A stretch of DNA of 64,000 nucleotides, from the NCBI GenBank assembly GCA_003024175.1, contig MDYQ01000023.1, positions 62,001-126,000 on the forward strand, written 5' to 3'. The stretch comes from Planoprotostelium fungivorum. Taxonomy: Eukaryota > Evosea > Variosea > Cavosteliida > Cavosteliaceae. Below, one piece after another: positions 26,232-36,786 of this stretch (its first letter is position 1; each line of letters starts with the position of its first letter). The notes beneath the pieces were generated by a model, which searched no databases, was not told the DNA's origin, and was given only the letters and a program-made list of their open reading frames with translations. The position numbers were made by a program, and so were the translations under genes.

Positions 26232-26811
26232 CTGTTGATGTCAACACCAATAGACATCCGACGACTCCATTTCACATCAGAGCCCCAACTTACCACCCTT
26301 TGGATTCGCTGGAGCGATGTTCGAAGTGATGGAAGTTCTATCTATGAGTCACATTATGCCGCCTCCATTTAGAGTCTCACCTCCGTAGCCGATGGTGGTG
26401 AGCACCGTGATCTCGCGTGCGAGCTGGAGGCATGAGTCAGACTGAATGTGAAAGAGGTTGCTGCTACGCCGATGCGGAAAGGTTCACAAAGTTGTAGGAC
26501 GTTTCTTAACCGGAATTCTCCTCTTCGCCACGAACGAAGAATAATCGGAAAATGTCACTCGTCAGGAGACTGAGACGGATCAGAGAAACCAAGAAAGAGA
26601 CAAAGAAGGCATGTGAAGAAGAGGTGAAGCAAGAGGTGTGTCTGGTGGAGGTCAGGGTGGGTGGTATTGATAGGCTGAACGTCTAGAAGGCAAGGAGTTA
26701 CTCACCAGACAAGAACTTGACGTTCACAAAAAAACAACACGTGATCACGGCTCTCAAAAGTCGAACTCATCGGCAGACATGGAGGACAAAAGCCAAGTAC
26801 TCTCTGATTCT
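26232..26811. other. Decarboxylase 5' region, exon not resolved
   Basis: 580 bp between the first certain decarboxylase exon and the stop of the F-box/Kelch gene. It must hold the decarboxylase promoter and its first exon or exons. Several short open stretches exist on both strands but none has a convincing import signal that splices in phase. Confidence 0.4.
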
Positions 26812-28526
26812 TTATGAATAACCCTTTCGACTCAGCAGGGGAGAGAACAACTTGATGCCAATGTTCCTCAACACCGGAGAGAAGGTGAGCATCGGGCTGT
26901 TCGTGTGTTCTCTCAACGTCTTCTTCGGTGGATCTCTTCCACACACGGACCGATAAAAGTTGCCGCTCTGCATCCCATCAGCGACTCATCTTCTAAACCC
27001 TCTCACCATCCGGATCGACCAGAACTCGTCGATGGGGCCGGACTTGTATCCATGCATGAGATAGACGGTATCCCCCACGATGTTCGTCGTCGAATCATCT
27101 CTGGGTGTCGGTGGATCTCCCTCCACCTTCTGTCGATTCCAGTGTCTCGTCACTGTATCGAGGGCAAATAAATCATTGGACACCGCAGTCGTATCAGACA
27201 ACCTTCCACCGCCAAAGACAAAGAGAAAACGTCCAAAGGACCACACGGAGGCAAAGGTGGTGCTGTCGGGGGGCTGGCCTCGTGTGATGAGCTTCTCCCA
27301 GGTGTTCGTGTGGGTGTGGAAGACGTGGACGTCGTTGAATTTCTTGGACCAACTGTCTCCGTTGCCGCCGCCGAACATGTAGATCTGTTCGAGTTAGAGG
27401 ATGAAGCATCATCAGGATCGCGATGTGTGGATTGGAATCGGTGATGATGTGGGTGCATGTGATTGACAATGATCACCTCGTTATCTACCGTAACCATCTT
27501 TTGTCCACAGCGAGGCTCTGGTATGTCGCCTCTCACCGTCGGTCTGTGCCACGTCATCGTATCTACAACCCGTCACGTTGCGTCCCAAAAAAATAAAATC
27601 GATCTCACCTGTGTCGAGATAATACAAGTCGTTCGAGTCGATGAGCTCTTCTTCTTGTCCACGATATAAGCCGCCGAATATGTACATCTTTCCTCCCAAC
27701 ACGGCACAGCAGTGATTGCTTCTAGACGTGGGGCATTCACCGAACGTCTTCGGGGTGCTCCATTGGTTGTCCACTGATGGAATGTGAGTGGCGGGTGCAG
27801 GTGATATGTGTGACGATGTGGATGAGATTTGTAGGAAAAATCACCTGGGTCGTAAGAGAATAATTCGTAGCGAGCGGAGAGGCCATCGTATCCTCCAAAG
27901 ACGTATATGATGCCTCCAATGATGGCGGCAGTATGCTTCGAGATGTTGGGTGGATTTCCTCTGACTCTAGATAGTGATATCTTTCCTTTCAGAGTATCGT
28001 ATTGAAAGATGTCATTGTGACGATGTTTCGATGTGAGTTGACCCCCAATGTAAATGATGCGATCTCCAAAGACGGTCCCTGAGTGAGCGAAGCGAGGGGA
28101 GAGACGTGATCCACCTGCCGCCGCTTGATTGAGTGACACGGGAGTCCAGGTTAATGTTCCTTCGGACGGGGTTAGAATAAAGAAGTGAAGGGGGGAAATA
28201 CCTTGTCTGAGGTCTAATAGGTATTTTTGTATGTAATAGCGTCTCCAAAAGTCGACGTCAAGTGTAGCGTAGCTGTCACGTATCGTATTGACAATGATGG
28301 GTGATGAAAATTGGTCCCTCCATTGACTCACGCAGAGTTGCTTCCACAACCATGATTTGATTGCCATTTTACGAAGATGGTGACAAGTGGCTGATGCCCT
28401 CGTCAAATCTGGTGCATCCAAGAAGGACAGAATGAGATACAGTATCTCAGCTGTGGACTGTGTCAGCAATTCATTTGATGTGGGTTAGTCAGGTGTCTCA
28501 CATGGAATATTTATGAGCTCAGACAT
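26812..28526 (-). CDS. F-box and Kelch-repeat protein
   Basis: ATG 28524-28526 opens MSELINIPSEILYLILSFLD, an F-box-like start that continues through LTRASATCHHLRKMAIKSWL with Trp/Leu spacing typical of F-box helices. Six kelch-type blades follow: HSGTVFGDRIIYIGGQL, HTAAIIGGIIYVFGGYDG, NHCCAVLGGKMYIFGGLY, a blade ending IYMFGGGNGD, GRFLFVFGGGRL and DTVYLMHGYKSG. A tail ends SPLLSRKGYS at TAA 26812-26814. F-box/Kelch proteins are substrate receptors of SCF (Skp1-cullin-F-box) ubiquitin ligases; the target is unknown. The first intron follows the eighth codon. It is independent of the Kelch-SAM gene at 7.6-9.5 kb, with which it shares only the repeat type. Confidence 0.87.
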
Positions 28527-29283
28527 GGTTATATTTTCGATAGAAGAATGAACCAGTTAGCTTCTGTTGAGGGAAAGATGTGATGTTCGTTGGGCAGGGG
28601 TCTCTTTACAAACACGTCTCAAGATACGATATCCTTTTACGTAACTTCATATTTGTTTCCGGTCACAGAACATAGATAGTCTGGTGCAGGGAGCTATCTC
28701 ACAGATGATGACAGTTTCTCCCTCTTCACGTCCCTCTATTCTGTAGAAGAGAGATGGCTGAAACTATTAAATAACTGGTTCACTTATGTCAGTGGACCTG
28801 TGCAGCTCAATTGCGAGTGAACGAGAATCGCTCCGAATTCAAAGAGTGAAGTTTCTCTCATCGGGGCCAACCCCGCTTCTTCGTGTAGCATAACACTCTC
28901 TACGAAGGGACACAATATGAGTACGCAAGAAGTGGATCGCTGCCTTAGCCTCCACTTACCACACTTGAGGTGAGGAGCCAGAAAACACGTGAGAACCATC
29001 CGCGTGGTCTCAGGTAGCCAAGCGATTGGTGGCTGATGGGGCAGGTCCTTCTTTAGTGGTGGGGCTTATGATCGTGGTTTTGGCCTTCGAGTTCATCCTG
29101 GTGTCAGATCGTAAGGCCTCAACACCGTATTGAATCTGTTGAGTCGCGCTAAGGCGACTTAAGAGGGATATGATCTTCGGGATACGCGGAGAAATATATA
29201 TTATCTCAGCGACAGAAGAGAGCATCAACATGGGTCATGTAGAAGGTATGGATAGAGGGCTGGGGTAAGAGCTTACTGATAGG
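28527..29283. other. Intergenic region between divergent genes, with two adjacent hairpins
   Basis: 757 bp separate the F-box/Kelch gene (-) and the GARP gene (+). Open frames of 71 and 73 codons on the minus strand show no protein signature. Two abutting inverted repeats occur at 29118-29159: CTCAAC/GTTGAG with a 14-nt loop, then AGTCGC/GCGACT with loop GCTAAG. A receiver domain, which often precedes a GARP domain in plants, was looked for on the plus strand and not found. Confidence 0.4.
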
Positions 29284-30038
29284 ATGACAGATGAAGGAAC
29301 GAACAAAAAGTTGATTAGAACGGCTAAGAATCGGCTCGTATGGACCCCAGTTCTCCGTGATAAGTTCACCTGCGCTCTCAACAAATTGAGGGAGAAAGGT
29401 AATGATGGATGCAAGAAGACATAATCTCATCCATTGACAGACAAGGCGACTCCGAAGAGGATTCTGAAGGAGATGAATGTTCCCGGCCTCACTCGAGAGC
29501 ATGTGTCCAGTCGGCTCCAGAAATACAACTTGCAGCAGAAGAAGGTATCATGTACATGCATTGCATCCCAGTATAACCTCTTCCAGACACCCAATGTATG
29601 GCTGGAGAACAAGACCGAAGGTTCGGAGGAGAAGAGGAAATCGTTCTCTGCCGAAGAACCAGCCCCAAAGAGGAGAAGAGAAGAGCCTCCTTCACATGAT
29701 TGGCAACTGCAGGTAGAAGCCTTTTTAGAGCTCGCTCAACTTTCTAACCACTCTCAAAGGCAGCCCAAAGCTTGCCCGCACAGGCCACCCCCCAACAGCT
29801 CATTGCCACAACCCCTCAACGGATCACAACTTTTGGGTACACCGATAACGTATACGGGGCTCCATTCCCTTGGTTGTCTCAGCATTACGGTCACTCCGCC
29901 CCAACAGTTCCTTCTCATTTTCCTTCTGCACCGGGGACGCTCATTATCCCATCGTGGCCCTCGGCTACACCAGAGCCCATTTTCATGAGTGCTCCTCGCA
30001 GGTCCGACACCTCTTCGTTCGACCATTCACTGACATGA
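29284..30038 (+). CDS. GARP (Myb-like B-motif) DNA-binding protein
   Basis: The first two exons build a full GARP domain. NRLVWTPVLRDKFTCALNKL is followed, after an intron of about 45 nt, by ATPKRILKEMNVPGLTREHV and SSRLQKYNL, the equivalent of the SHLQKYR end of plant type-B response regulators and Golden2 proteins. A basic stretch (APKRRREEPP) follows and may serve as a nuclear signal. The rest is Pro/Ser/Gln-rich, low complexity, ending SFDHSLT at 30036-30038. GARP proteins are sequence-specific transcription factors. There is no receiver domain upstream, so it is not a two-component regulator as read here. An optional small intron may lie at 29546-29572, since the frame is open through it. 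The 3' end could have extra exons. Confidence 0.83.
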
Positions 30039-30364
30039 TTCAGTCTCGTCCATCACGATACCTTCGCCGAGGCCTTCACACCCAACAGGAAAACGTCTAA
30101 TGTCCTCCCTCCGTTACACTCCCTCCCAGGTGAGAACATCACCATCATCCGATCTCATTCTCATCCTTCACAGAGATATCCAACTTGCTGCCGTCCATGA
30201 GAGAAGGAAGACAGGGCACGACACTTCCTCCGCTGCATTCGTCCCTTCCACCTCTTCGAGGCCTCCTGCCGGCTCTTCACATGCAATGATGGCCGCTCCT
30301 CTTTGTAAATTTAGTAATAACAGTAAACGTGTACGATCTCTGCTCCTCTGTACATTCTATTCTA
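30039..30364. other. Convergent 3' region, no gene called
   Basis: 326 bp between the GARP stop (+) and the phosphodiesterase stop (-). It includes a possible GT-AG intron (CCCAG/GTGAGAAC at about 30129 to CACAG near 30172) on the plus strand, which suggests the GARP transcript may continue with extra exons or a spliced 3' UTR. Confidence 0.35.
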
Positions 30365-32101
30365 TCACGTCGCTCCCGTTTTTTTCGACCTCTCTCTCTC
30401 CCAATTGGCACGGTTCTCGATCATCTGATCGCAGCACACCTTCATGTTTGGAAAGAGTCTCGTGAGTTCGTTGAAGAGGGGCAAACCTGTCGAATGGTGA
30501 GTCATCTTGTGATGTCGGCTGACATGGTGATCTCACCCAGATATGTGATGAAACCGATCTGACCTGTCGCTGTTGTTGTCTTTGTGGGGTCCATGTGAGG
30601 AGCCACCGGTAGACCCTTCTCTTTCTCGAGAGAGCTCTTTAGACGTATGAGATCGGATGATGATCATGTGATTTCGACACCTGAGCGAAAAATTCGGTCA
30701 TCACTCGCTGCGCCCAGCGACGTCCGATCTGTGTTGGTCTTATCTCGTTGGAGATGTCTGCGCACTTGATTAGACCACACATGATGAGTTCTTTGTCTTG
30801 AGTAGAAGACCAATCGACCGTCTGCATTTGCTTCAACTGTGCCCTGCAATAATATGAGAATTTGGCATTGCCTACGAAAGCTCACAGGTATGGTCCATGG
30901 ACGGAGAGATCTGTAGCCAAGATGCAAGCTGCTATGTATTTTCGAACCCGGGTTGCTTCTATGTGATTGAGATTGATCAAAACGTTGCACTCTGGCTTTC
31001 CCAACATCTCGAATGTCTTATGACAATGATGCTGCTCTAGGACCGAAAAATCGTTATAGTGGGATCCCATGTCTGTCTTTGCGTTGGACAAGAAGGTGTT
31101 GTTCAATCCCGGGTGGTCAATGTCTGATGTGATGTTATACATCTTCGAGCAGATCATTTGTCGATCGTCGCACCGTGACAGAGGGCAGACAATAGAAGGG
31201 CAAAGAGCTCGATCTGACCGAGGTGATTCTTCACATTGCATACTGTGAGGAAGTAATATACGGTGTGAGTCACATTGTAAGAATGAAAGAAGTTGTGGAA
31301 TGGTATCCTTCGGTAGCTGGCTTGCAATTGAAGAAGAAAATTCTATAGAAGTGAGTCAAATGGTCTCAAACATGGTGTACCTGCAATATGCCCCTTGGCA
31401 CCTTGAAGCGATCGATCAGGCCGAGTGAGTCAAACATTTCGTATGTCAGCACCAACAGTTTGTGTTCCTCCCTCTCAAAGAGATACGGGTCAAAATCTGA
31501 GCCCTCTCAGATGTTTCAACGAGAGAGACTCACCCAATGTCTCTAGCATGTTTCTCTTCTCTGCCTTCGACCAGCCAGAATCTTCCGTCCATCTTCGGTC
31601 CTCTAAGAGGTGGAGTTGCGATGGACCCAACGCATATTCTTGGTCGACAGCGGCCCAGAAGACGTTCTCTTGAGCTATGTAGCTCTCCGTCTTCTTTCCG
31701 TTGCTCCATTCCTCCTGCAGTTGCTGCAGTTTGGTCAAGACGCGCAGTTTATCTGGTTCTTCCATTCCAGGCAATAGAAAGCCCACTGCCCTTCTCGTCT
31801 GTCGATGAGGTCGCTTGGTCGTCTCCGTGATGAAAGAAGAAGAGGAGCACCTTTCAGATGTTTGTGATGTCTTCACAGCGTACGTAATTTGAAGATTCCG
31901 GAGATTTGAATCGGGGGTCAAGAAAAGGGCAGCAAAGAATCTGTTGATTCGGTTCACCCTGTTTATCACCAGATAGATGCTGCTGTCACAGAGTCTGAAG
32001 ACACAAACTTCTCCTCTTCTCACACATAACGATGATGAGCATGAGCGACAAGAGCAAAGAGAGAAGGGATGCGAGCGCACATAGACAGTCAGTCCTGACA
32101 C
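30365..32101 (-). CDS. 3',5'-cyclic nucleotide phosphodiesterase (class I)
   Basis: A class I PDE that hydrolyses cAMP and/or cGMP. The catalytic domain is complete: YLFEREEHKLLVLTYEMFDS, FHNFFHSYNVTHTVYYFLTV with the HNxxH motif, LFALLLSALCHDIDHPGLNN holding the metal-binding HD, NDFSVLEQHHCHKTFEML, KYIAACILATDLSVH, then IKCADISNEIRP with the third metal ligand D, RRWAQRVMTEFFAQ, and QIGFITYL near the purine pocket. An intron splits the codon of the catalytic HD pair (ALCH | DIDHP). The tail ends at TGA 30365. The N-terminal ~110 residues upstream of MEEPDKLRVLTKLQQ are not recognised, and the start at 32101 (rather than 31767) is uncertain. cAMP turnover controls development in many amoebae, but which nucleotide is used cannot be read from the sequence. 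Confidence 0.88.
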
Positions 32102-32283
32102 ATCATCATGCGATTCTCCACTGTCTAAAGAGTGAAGTGTTGAGGTTATCAGCTTCGCTATGATATGATAGCGTCGACGCCTGTCTCGTTGGAAGAAAAA
32201 AATAGAGGAGAAATTTGGCGTTCTTGGAAGTCGCCCGGAAGGGAGCCAGCATTTTCACATCAACAACCGGCAGCCACGAGACG
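32102..32283. promoter_or_regulatory. 182-bp region between divergent phosphodiesterase and MFS genes
   Basis: Two genes start from opposite ends, so both promoters should be here. No named element is recognised. The true start of the phosphodiesterase may be further left, which would lengthen this region. Confidence 0.35.
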
Positions 32284-34221
32284 ATGACAGAAACATACGA
32301 AGAGACAGAAGAGAAAGCGAGCAAAACTCCAGCTGCAATCAGAAACGAGGGATGTCTCAAACCACACGTGAATGCGATCGATCGTTTGTATCGCGACGAA
32401 TCGATGCTGATTATCGTTGGACAGCTCGTATTCGTCTTAATCCCAGTTCTCTTGTACTCCATTTCGATGACACTCTTCATGGCCGCACAGCCTTGGGCCA
32501 TCCTCAAGATATTCAAGGGCGATAACGGGGCAGCAGGTGATATACGGATACGTATATGAATCTCTAGTGATCCACCACGATCCACTGACCAGACGCAATG
32601 TATGATTACCTCTTTACTGATCCACCGTTCAGGAGAAGCCGCCGGCTATCTCCTCGCCATCGTCGTCGGAACCGGTACCATCACAGGACCGTGAGTCATT
32701 CAATCATCCACCAACCTCATCTCACATCGTTCAGCATGTGGGGACGTCTATCTTCCATCTGGGGCCGAAAGATCTGTCTCGTCATCGCTATCATAAGTGG
32801 CACCTGCGATGTCATTGCATTGGGGTTCCCCATCTCTTACAGAGGTCTCATCTTAGTCAAGATCTTATCTGGAATGACCAACCCCTTCTTCACGACGGTG
32901 TCCGCATGCATCGCCGACGTCACCACCCCGGAGAACCGAAGTGAGATCTCCCTCCACATCTGATCTTCCTCTTTCACATCTGATCTCCATCACCAGCCAT
33001 GGGCTACAGCTTACTGTGGGGTATCTTCTCTATGTCCAGCATTGGCCTTCCCATTCTATCGGGCTGGATGGTGAAGACGAACCGGTCCGATCTCCTCTTC
33101 CAGATCTCCGGTTGCGTCATGCTGACCTCTCTCATCATCGTCCTCTTTACCCCCGAGACGATGACGCGCGAAGTGGGAGATAACGAACCATCCAGCACCT
33201 TTGACTCTCAACAGAAGCCCGTTCAATTCAGATGGAACGATGTGAATCCGTTGTATCCGTTTCGATTGTTGGTGCGAAAACCTTACGTGGCCGCTCTCTG
33301 TGTTCTCGCCTTCTTTATCTTCTTCACGCTGGTTGGTGAGTCGACGTGGTGATGGATGGGGCTGATGGAGTCAGCACCGTCTGAATTGGCCCTGTGGTGT
33401 AATTACCGGTGGGGCTGGGACGCGTTCAAGATGGGAATCGTGTCGTCGATCATCGCCACCATCGGGTTACTTCAAGGTGAAGATGATAGATATGTACACG
33501 ATGATCATCTCGTCATTCATCTCCTTCACGCTCGCGAGATGATGGATCATCGCGATCATGGATCGATCATCGAAACACATCTCTGACCTTATTCTCCAGT
33601 GTTCATCAACGCTTTCATCGCACCAAGGATGCAACAGAGAACGGTCGTCATCATCTGCATCATCTGCTCCTGCGGCGCCAGCTCCCTCTACACTTTCATG
33701 CCCAACCCGTGAGACCCTCTCTTTCCCCTCAATCCCGACGAATTCTCAGGTACTACATGATTCCAGCATCTTTCCTCATCGCCATCGCTGGTGTCGTCAC
33801 ACCAGTGTTTCAGAGCATGATGTCGAGAGAGTACACGCAGGAGTACCAGGGAGACATATCAGGTGTCTTCATCGCTCTCAAGGGGCTCGTGTGGGCCTTG
33901 GGACCACTCAGCAGTGGCATCTTGTGGAAACAGTTTGCTTCTACCGATTCGAAGGTCGTGTTTCCGAGTGGGTAGTGTGGGGAAGAGTGAAGAGTGAAGG
34001 GGGGTAGGTATCAATTTTACCATCAGCGGTGGAGTCTCTGTCCTGTGTTTCTTTGCCGCCCTCGTGTTGTTCTATGCTGTGGGGAGAAAGGAGAAGTTGG
34101 ACGTGGAGGAGGTGACGATGATGATGATCGAGTTGATGCTGATGAGGGGTAGATATCACCGAAGAGCATCAATCAAGAGCCAGTTGAGAAGACGCCTCTT
34201 CTGCGTCCACAAACAAACTAG
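32284..34221 (+). CDS. Major facilitator superfamily transporter, 12 spans
   Basis: ATG 32284 opens an acidic N-terminus (MTETYEETEEKASKTP). Twelve hydrophobic spans follow in two halves. The loop between spans 2 and 3 carries GPMWGRLSSIWGRKICL, the MFS signature (GxLaDRxGRR) with a weak central part. LSGMTNPFFTTVSACIADVT and ENRTMGYSLLWGIFSMSSIG match the antiporter motif region of the TetA/MFSD14-like branch. The central loop holds QFRWNDVNPLYPFRLLVRKP. The last exon ends VEKTPLLRPQTN at TAG 34219-34221, with a dileucine-type sorting signal (EKTPLL) that hints at an endolysosomal location. The substrate is unknown. About ten short introns are needed. Confidence 0.85.
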
Positions 34222-34432
34222 GTGTCTCGAAGTCATTGTCAATACATCAAACTCATAGTTGATTTTCATGAAGACACAAATCGAGCTATTTGAATGGGGG
34301 ACGTGCACCTCATCAAGTGTGACGAACTCCCTGCAGGTCAGGTCATCTGACGATGAAGCAACACCAATGCGATACGCTCATCCAATCGATGGAGTCAAGA
34401 ACTGAACACGTGCATCTCTATCGAGAGACTCA

Positions 34433-36422
34433 TCACAGTTTATTCTTGGGGACAGACTTGACGACTTTTTCGACAAACTTGATGCCGTACGTCTCCAACT
34501 CGGCGAGAATGGGAACGTAAAACTCTGGGATGATGGGAATCTGGAGGCCCTTCAGAGCAATCTTTCCTTCGAAGACGAGACGGATGGCGATGGCCACTGG
34601 AAGAGATACCGTGCGACTCATGGATGTCTCTCCTGCGTTCGTGTCAATCGCTTGATGATGATGCATCAAGATGTGATGAAGCACGATGATGATGCATCAA
34701 GATGGTGATGTGACGAAGCACGATGGGGTGATGATGAAGATTTTACCGTTGGGAATTCCGTAGTCAACCATGGTAGAGGTGACGGTATCCACTCGATCGG
34801 GGTACTCTACCTCGAATGTATGCTTCAGAACCAACATGTCCACCTTTTCACGTCATCAACATGGTCGCATCACGATCGCCATCACCTCTCCCGCGGCATA
34901 GACCCACTTCTCCTTGGCCAGAGTGTTCAACACATCCAGAGTCGTGTTGACGGTCTGGGGCACCTCACGGCCGAAATCAAAGAGTCCCATCCATTCGATG
35001 TTCTGGATCGTCCTGCTGTTCTCTTCCAACTTAACGTGCTGGGCGACGTCCTTCTTCAGCTGAGCGGAATCTTTCGCGGAGGACTTGATGAGGTTGGCAG
35101 TCAATTGTCCCAGGGTCAGGCCGGAGAACGATGTCGTGTCTACGCTGAGGTAGCCAATGTCGGACAATTTCTTGATGGACTGGCACCAGCCTGGATGTGT
35201 CAGAGATCTCGTGGAAATTTCGAAAGTCGGAGAAATTTGGTGGAGATTTCGTGCTCACCGGGGTATCTGTATGTACCACGGACGAGGGTTCTGGTCTGCT
35301 TGATGCCGTAGATGTCGATGTACTGCTCGCTGTTACGGTTGGGGTACGTCTCTAACTGTCCGACGCCATCGACCTACACCAACGTGAGTGACGATCGTCC
35401 ATCGTGATCACCGTCATCACGATCGATCATCTTCATGATGATCGAGTCTGTCATGAAGAGAAAGATGGATGCTTCTCACTTCTTCTACGTGGAAGTTATC
35501 AAAGAGGTCACCACCGGGGATGGTCGTGACTTTTCCGTCTCTTAAGAAGGTGGCTGGGTTTCTCGAGGCCAACAGAACTCCACGGGGAGCCCAAGAGACC
35601 TGTAGAACGGTCACTTTGCAAAAGAGGACGTGACGTCATCATGATGTTTAGAAGATGATGTGATGTTCACCTTGTATCCGAACGGGTTGTTGTTGTCTTT
35701 GGGGGCGGGGAGACCTCCACAGTAAGAAGTGAAAGACTTGATGACACCTCCATCTCTCTCAACCTCGTGGATCAACTTCATGGCGCTGTCAATTACATCA
35801 GAGATGGTCCATCACGAACATGATCGTGTAGATTCGATTGGAAGGTACCTCATGTGATCGGTTCCGGGATCGACACCACTGCATTTTGTCAGAATCATGG
35901 AAAAGATCGATGGAATGTCACCATTCGTTGACGACGATGACACCAGCCTCCTGAGCTGGCTTGTCCAATTTCTTCATGTCCTCAGAGACATAAGAAGTGG
36001 TGAAGAAGTGGACTTTGTGACGGAGAGCGAGCTCAGCGGCCTTCACGTGAAAGAGGTAAGGCAACATGGACACGACCTGTGCAGTGTCATTTCCTCTCAA
36101 ATCATGCACTCGAGATGCTTACGGCGTCAAATTGAGGAGCGATCTGGTCGAGAAGCTGGATGCCTTGCTCGGTTTCGATGTCCAATTGGATGGCCTTGAT
36201 GCCTGATGTGGTGTCAACGTAACAATCAGTGACATCATCTCACCTGGACGTTCGCTGGCCAACTTCTCAGCCGATGCCAAAGTACGGTTGGCAATGGTCA
36301 CTTGGATTCCATGATCGACCAGATACTTCGAAAGGGGAGGAGAAGACAGACCGGCACCTAAGATGAGAACGCTCTTGCCTGAACGTGAATGTCAACGGAG
36401 AGAGGACGAGAGGCTCACCCAT
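34433..36422 (-). CDS. Saccharopine reductase (NADP, glutamate-forming)
   Basis: Matches LYS9-type saccharopine dehydrogenase (EC 1.5.1.10), which joins 2-aminoadipate semialdehyde and glutamate in fungal-type lysine synthesis, or runs in lysine breakdown as the AASS C-terminal half. The nucleotide-binding motif is at the very N-terminus: SVLILGAGLSSPPLSKYLVD, then GIQVTIANRTLASAEKLA. Later come VSMLPYLFHVKAAELALRHK, FFTTSYVSEDMKKLDKPAQE, CGVDPGTDHM, FTSYCGGLPAPKDNNNPFGY, TLVRGTYRYPGWC and the C-terminal LALKGLQIP-like segment. No LKR domain is attached, so this is the stand-alone reductase form. The first coding exon is only ATGG (36419-36422) before a 40-nt intron. Confidence 0.9.
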
Positions 36423-36786
36423 GATGTGCTGTAGTTGTGTGGGGAATTTGTGAAACGCCAAGAATTTAGAGGGAAATGATCCGAGTGCTCCGATCAGTTC
36501 CCAGGATTCCCGAACACACCACGGATCCGCTGTCCAATAATTGAAGAATTCTTTTTATTCTATTTTAATCTTCGGACGCAGTGGGATATAGTAGTATAGA
36601 CAATGACGGATATTCGCAAGGTGGAGCTGTGGAGGATAATCATGATTCGTTCATCTTCTCAGTACCATCACTACAGTGCACTTGCATTCTTCTCACAGGC
36701 ATGATATCGTATGCCCTTCGTTCTACACTCTTGTAGATGATACAATTGAAGCGAATCGATCGAAATGTACAAGTTTATGTAACAGA
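36423..36786. other. Intergenic, no gene called
   Basis: A gap of 364 bp between two minus-strand genes. It holds the saccharopine reductase promoter and the 3' UTR of the LisH gene. A T-rich patch lies at 36549-36568. No coding signal. Confidence 0.4.

Noticed and set aside
26386-26480. A peptide containing LTTIGYGG, like a potassium-channel selectivity filter
   Set aside because: No adjoining membrane segments could be spliced to it in phase and the space belongs to the 5' end of the phosphatidylserine decarboxylase gene. Likely chance.
28784-29231. Two minus-strand open frames between the F-box/Kelch and GARP genes, and a possible receiver domain
   Set aside because: No receiver-domain Asp/Lys pattern or other motif was found in any frame. 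Left as non-coding.
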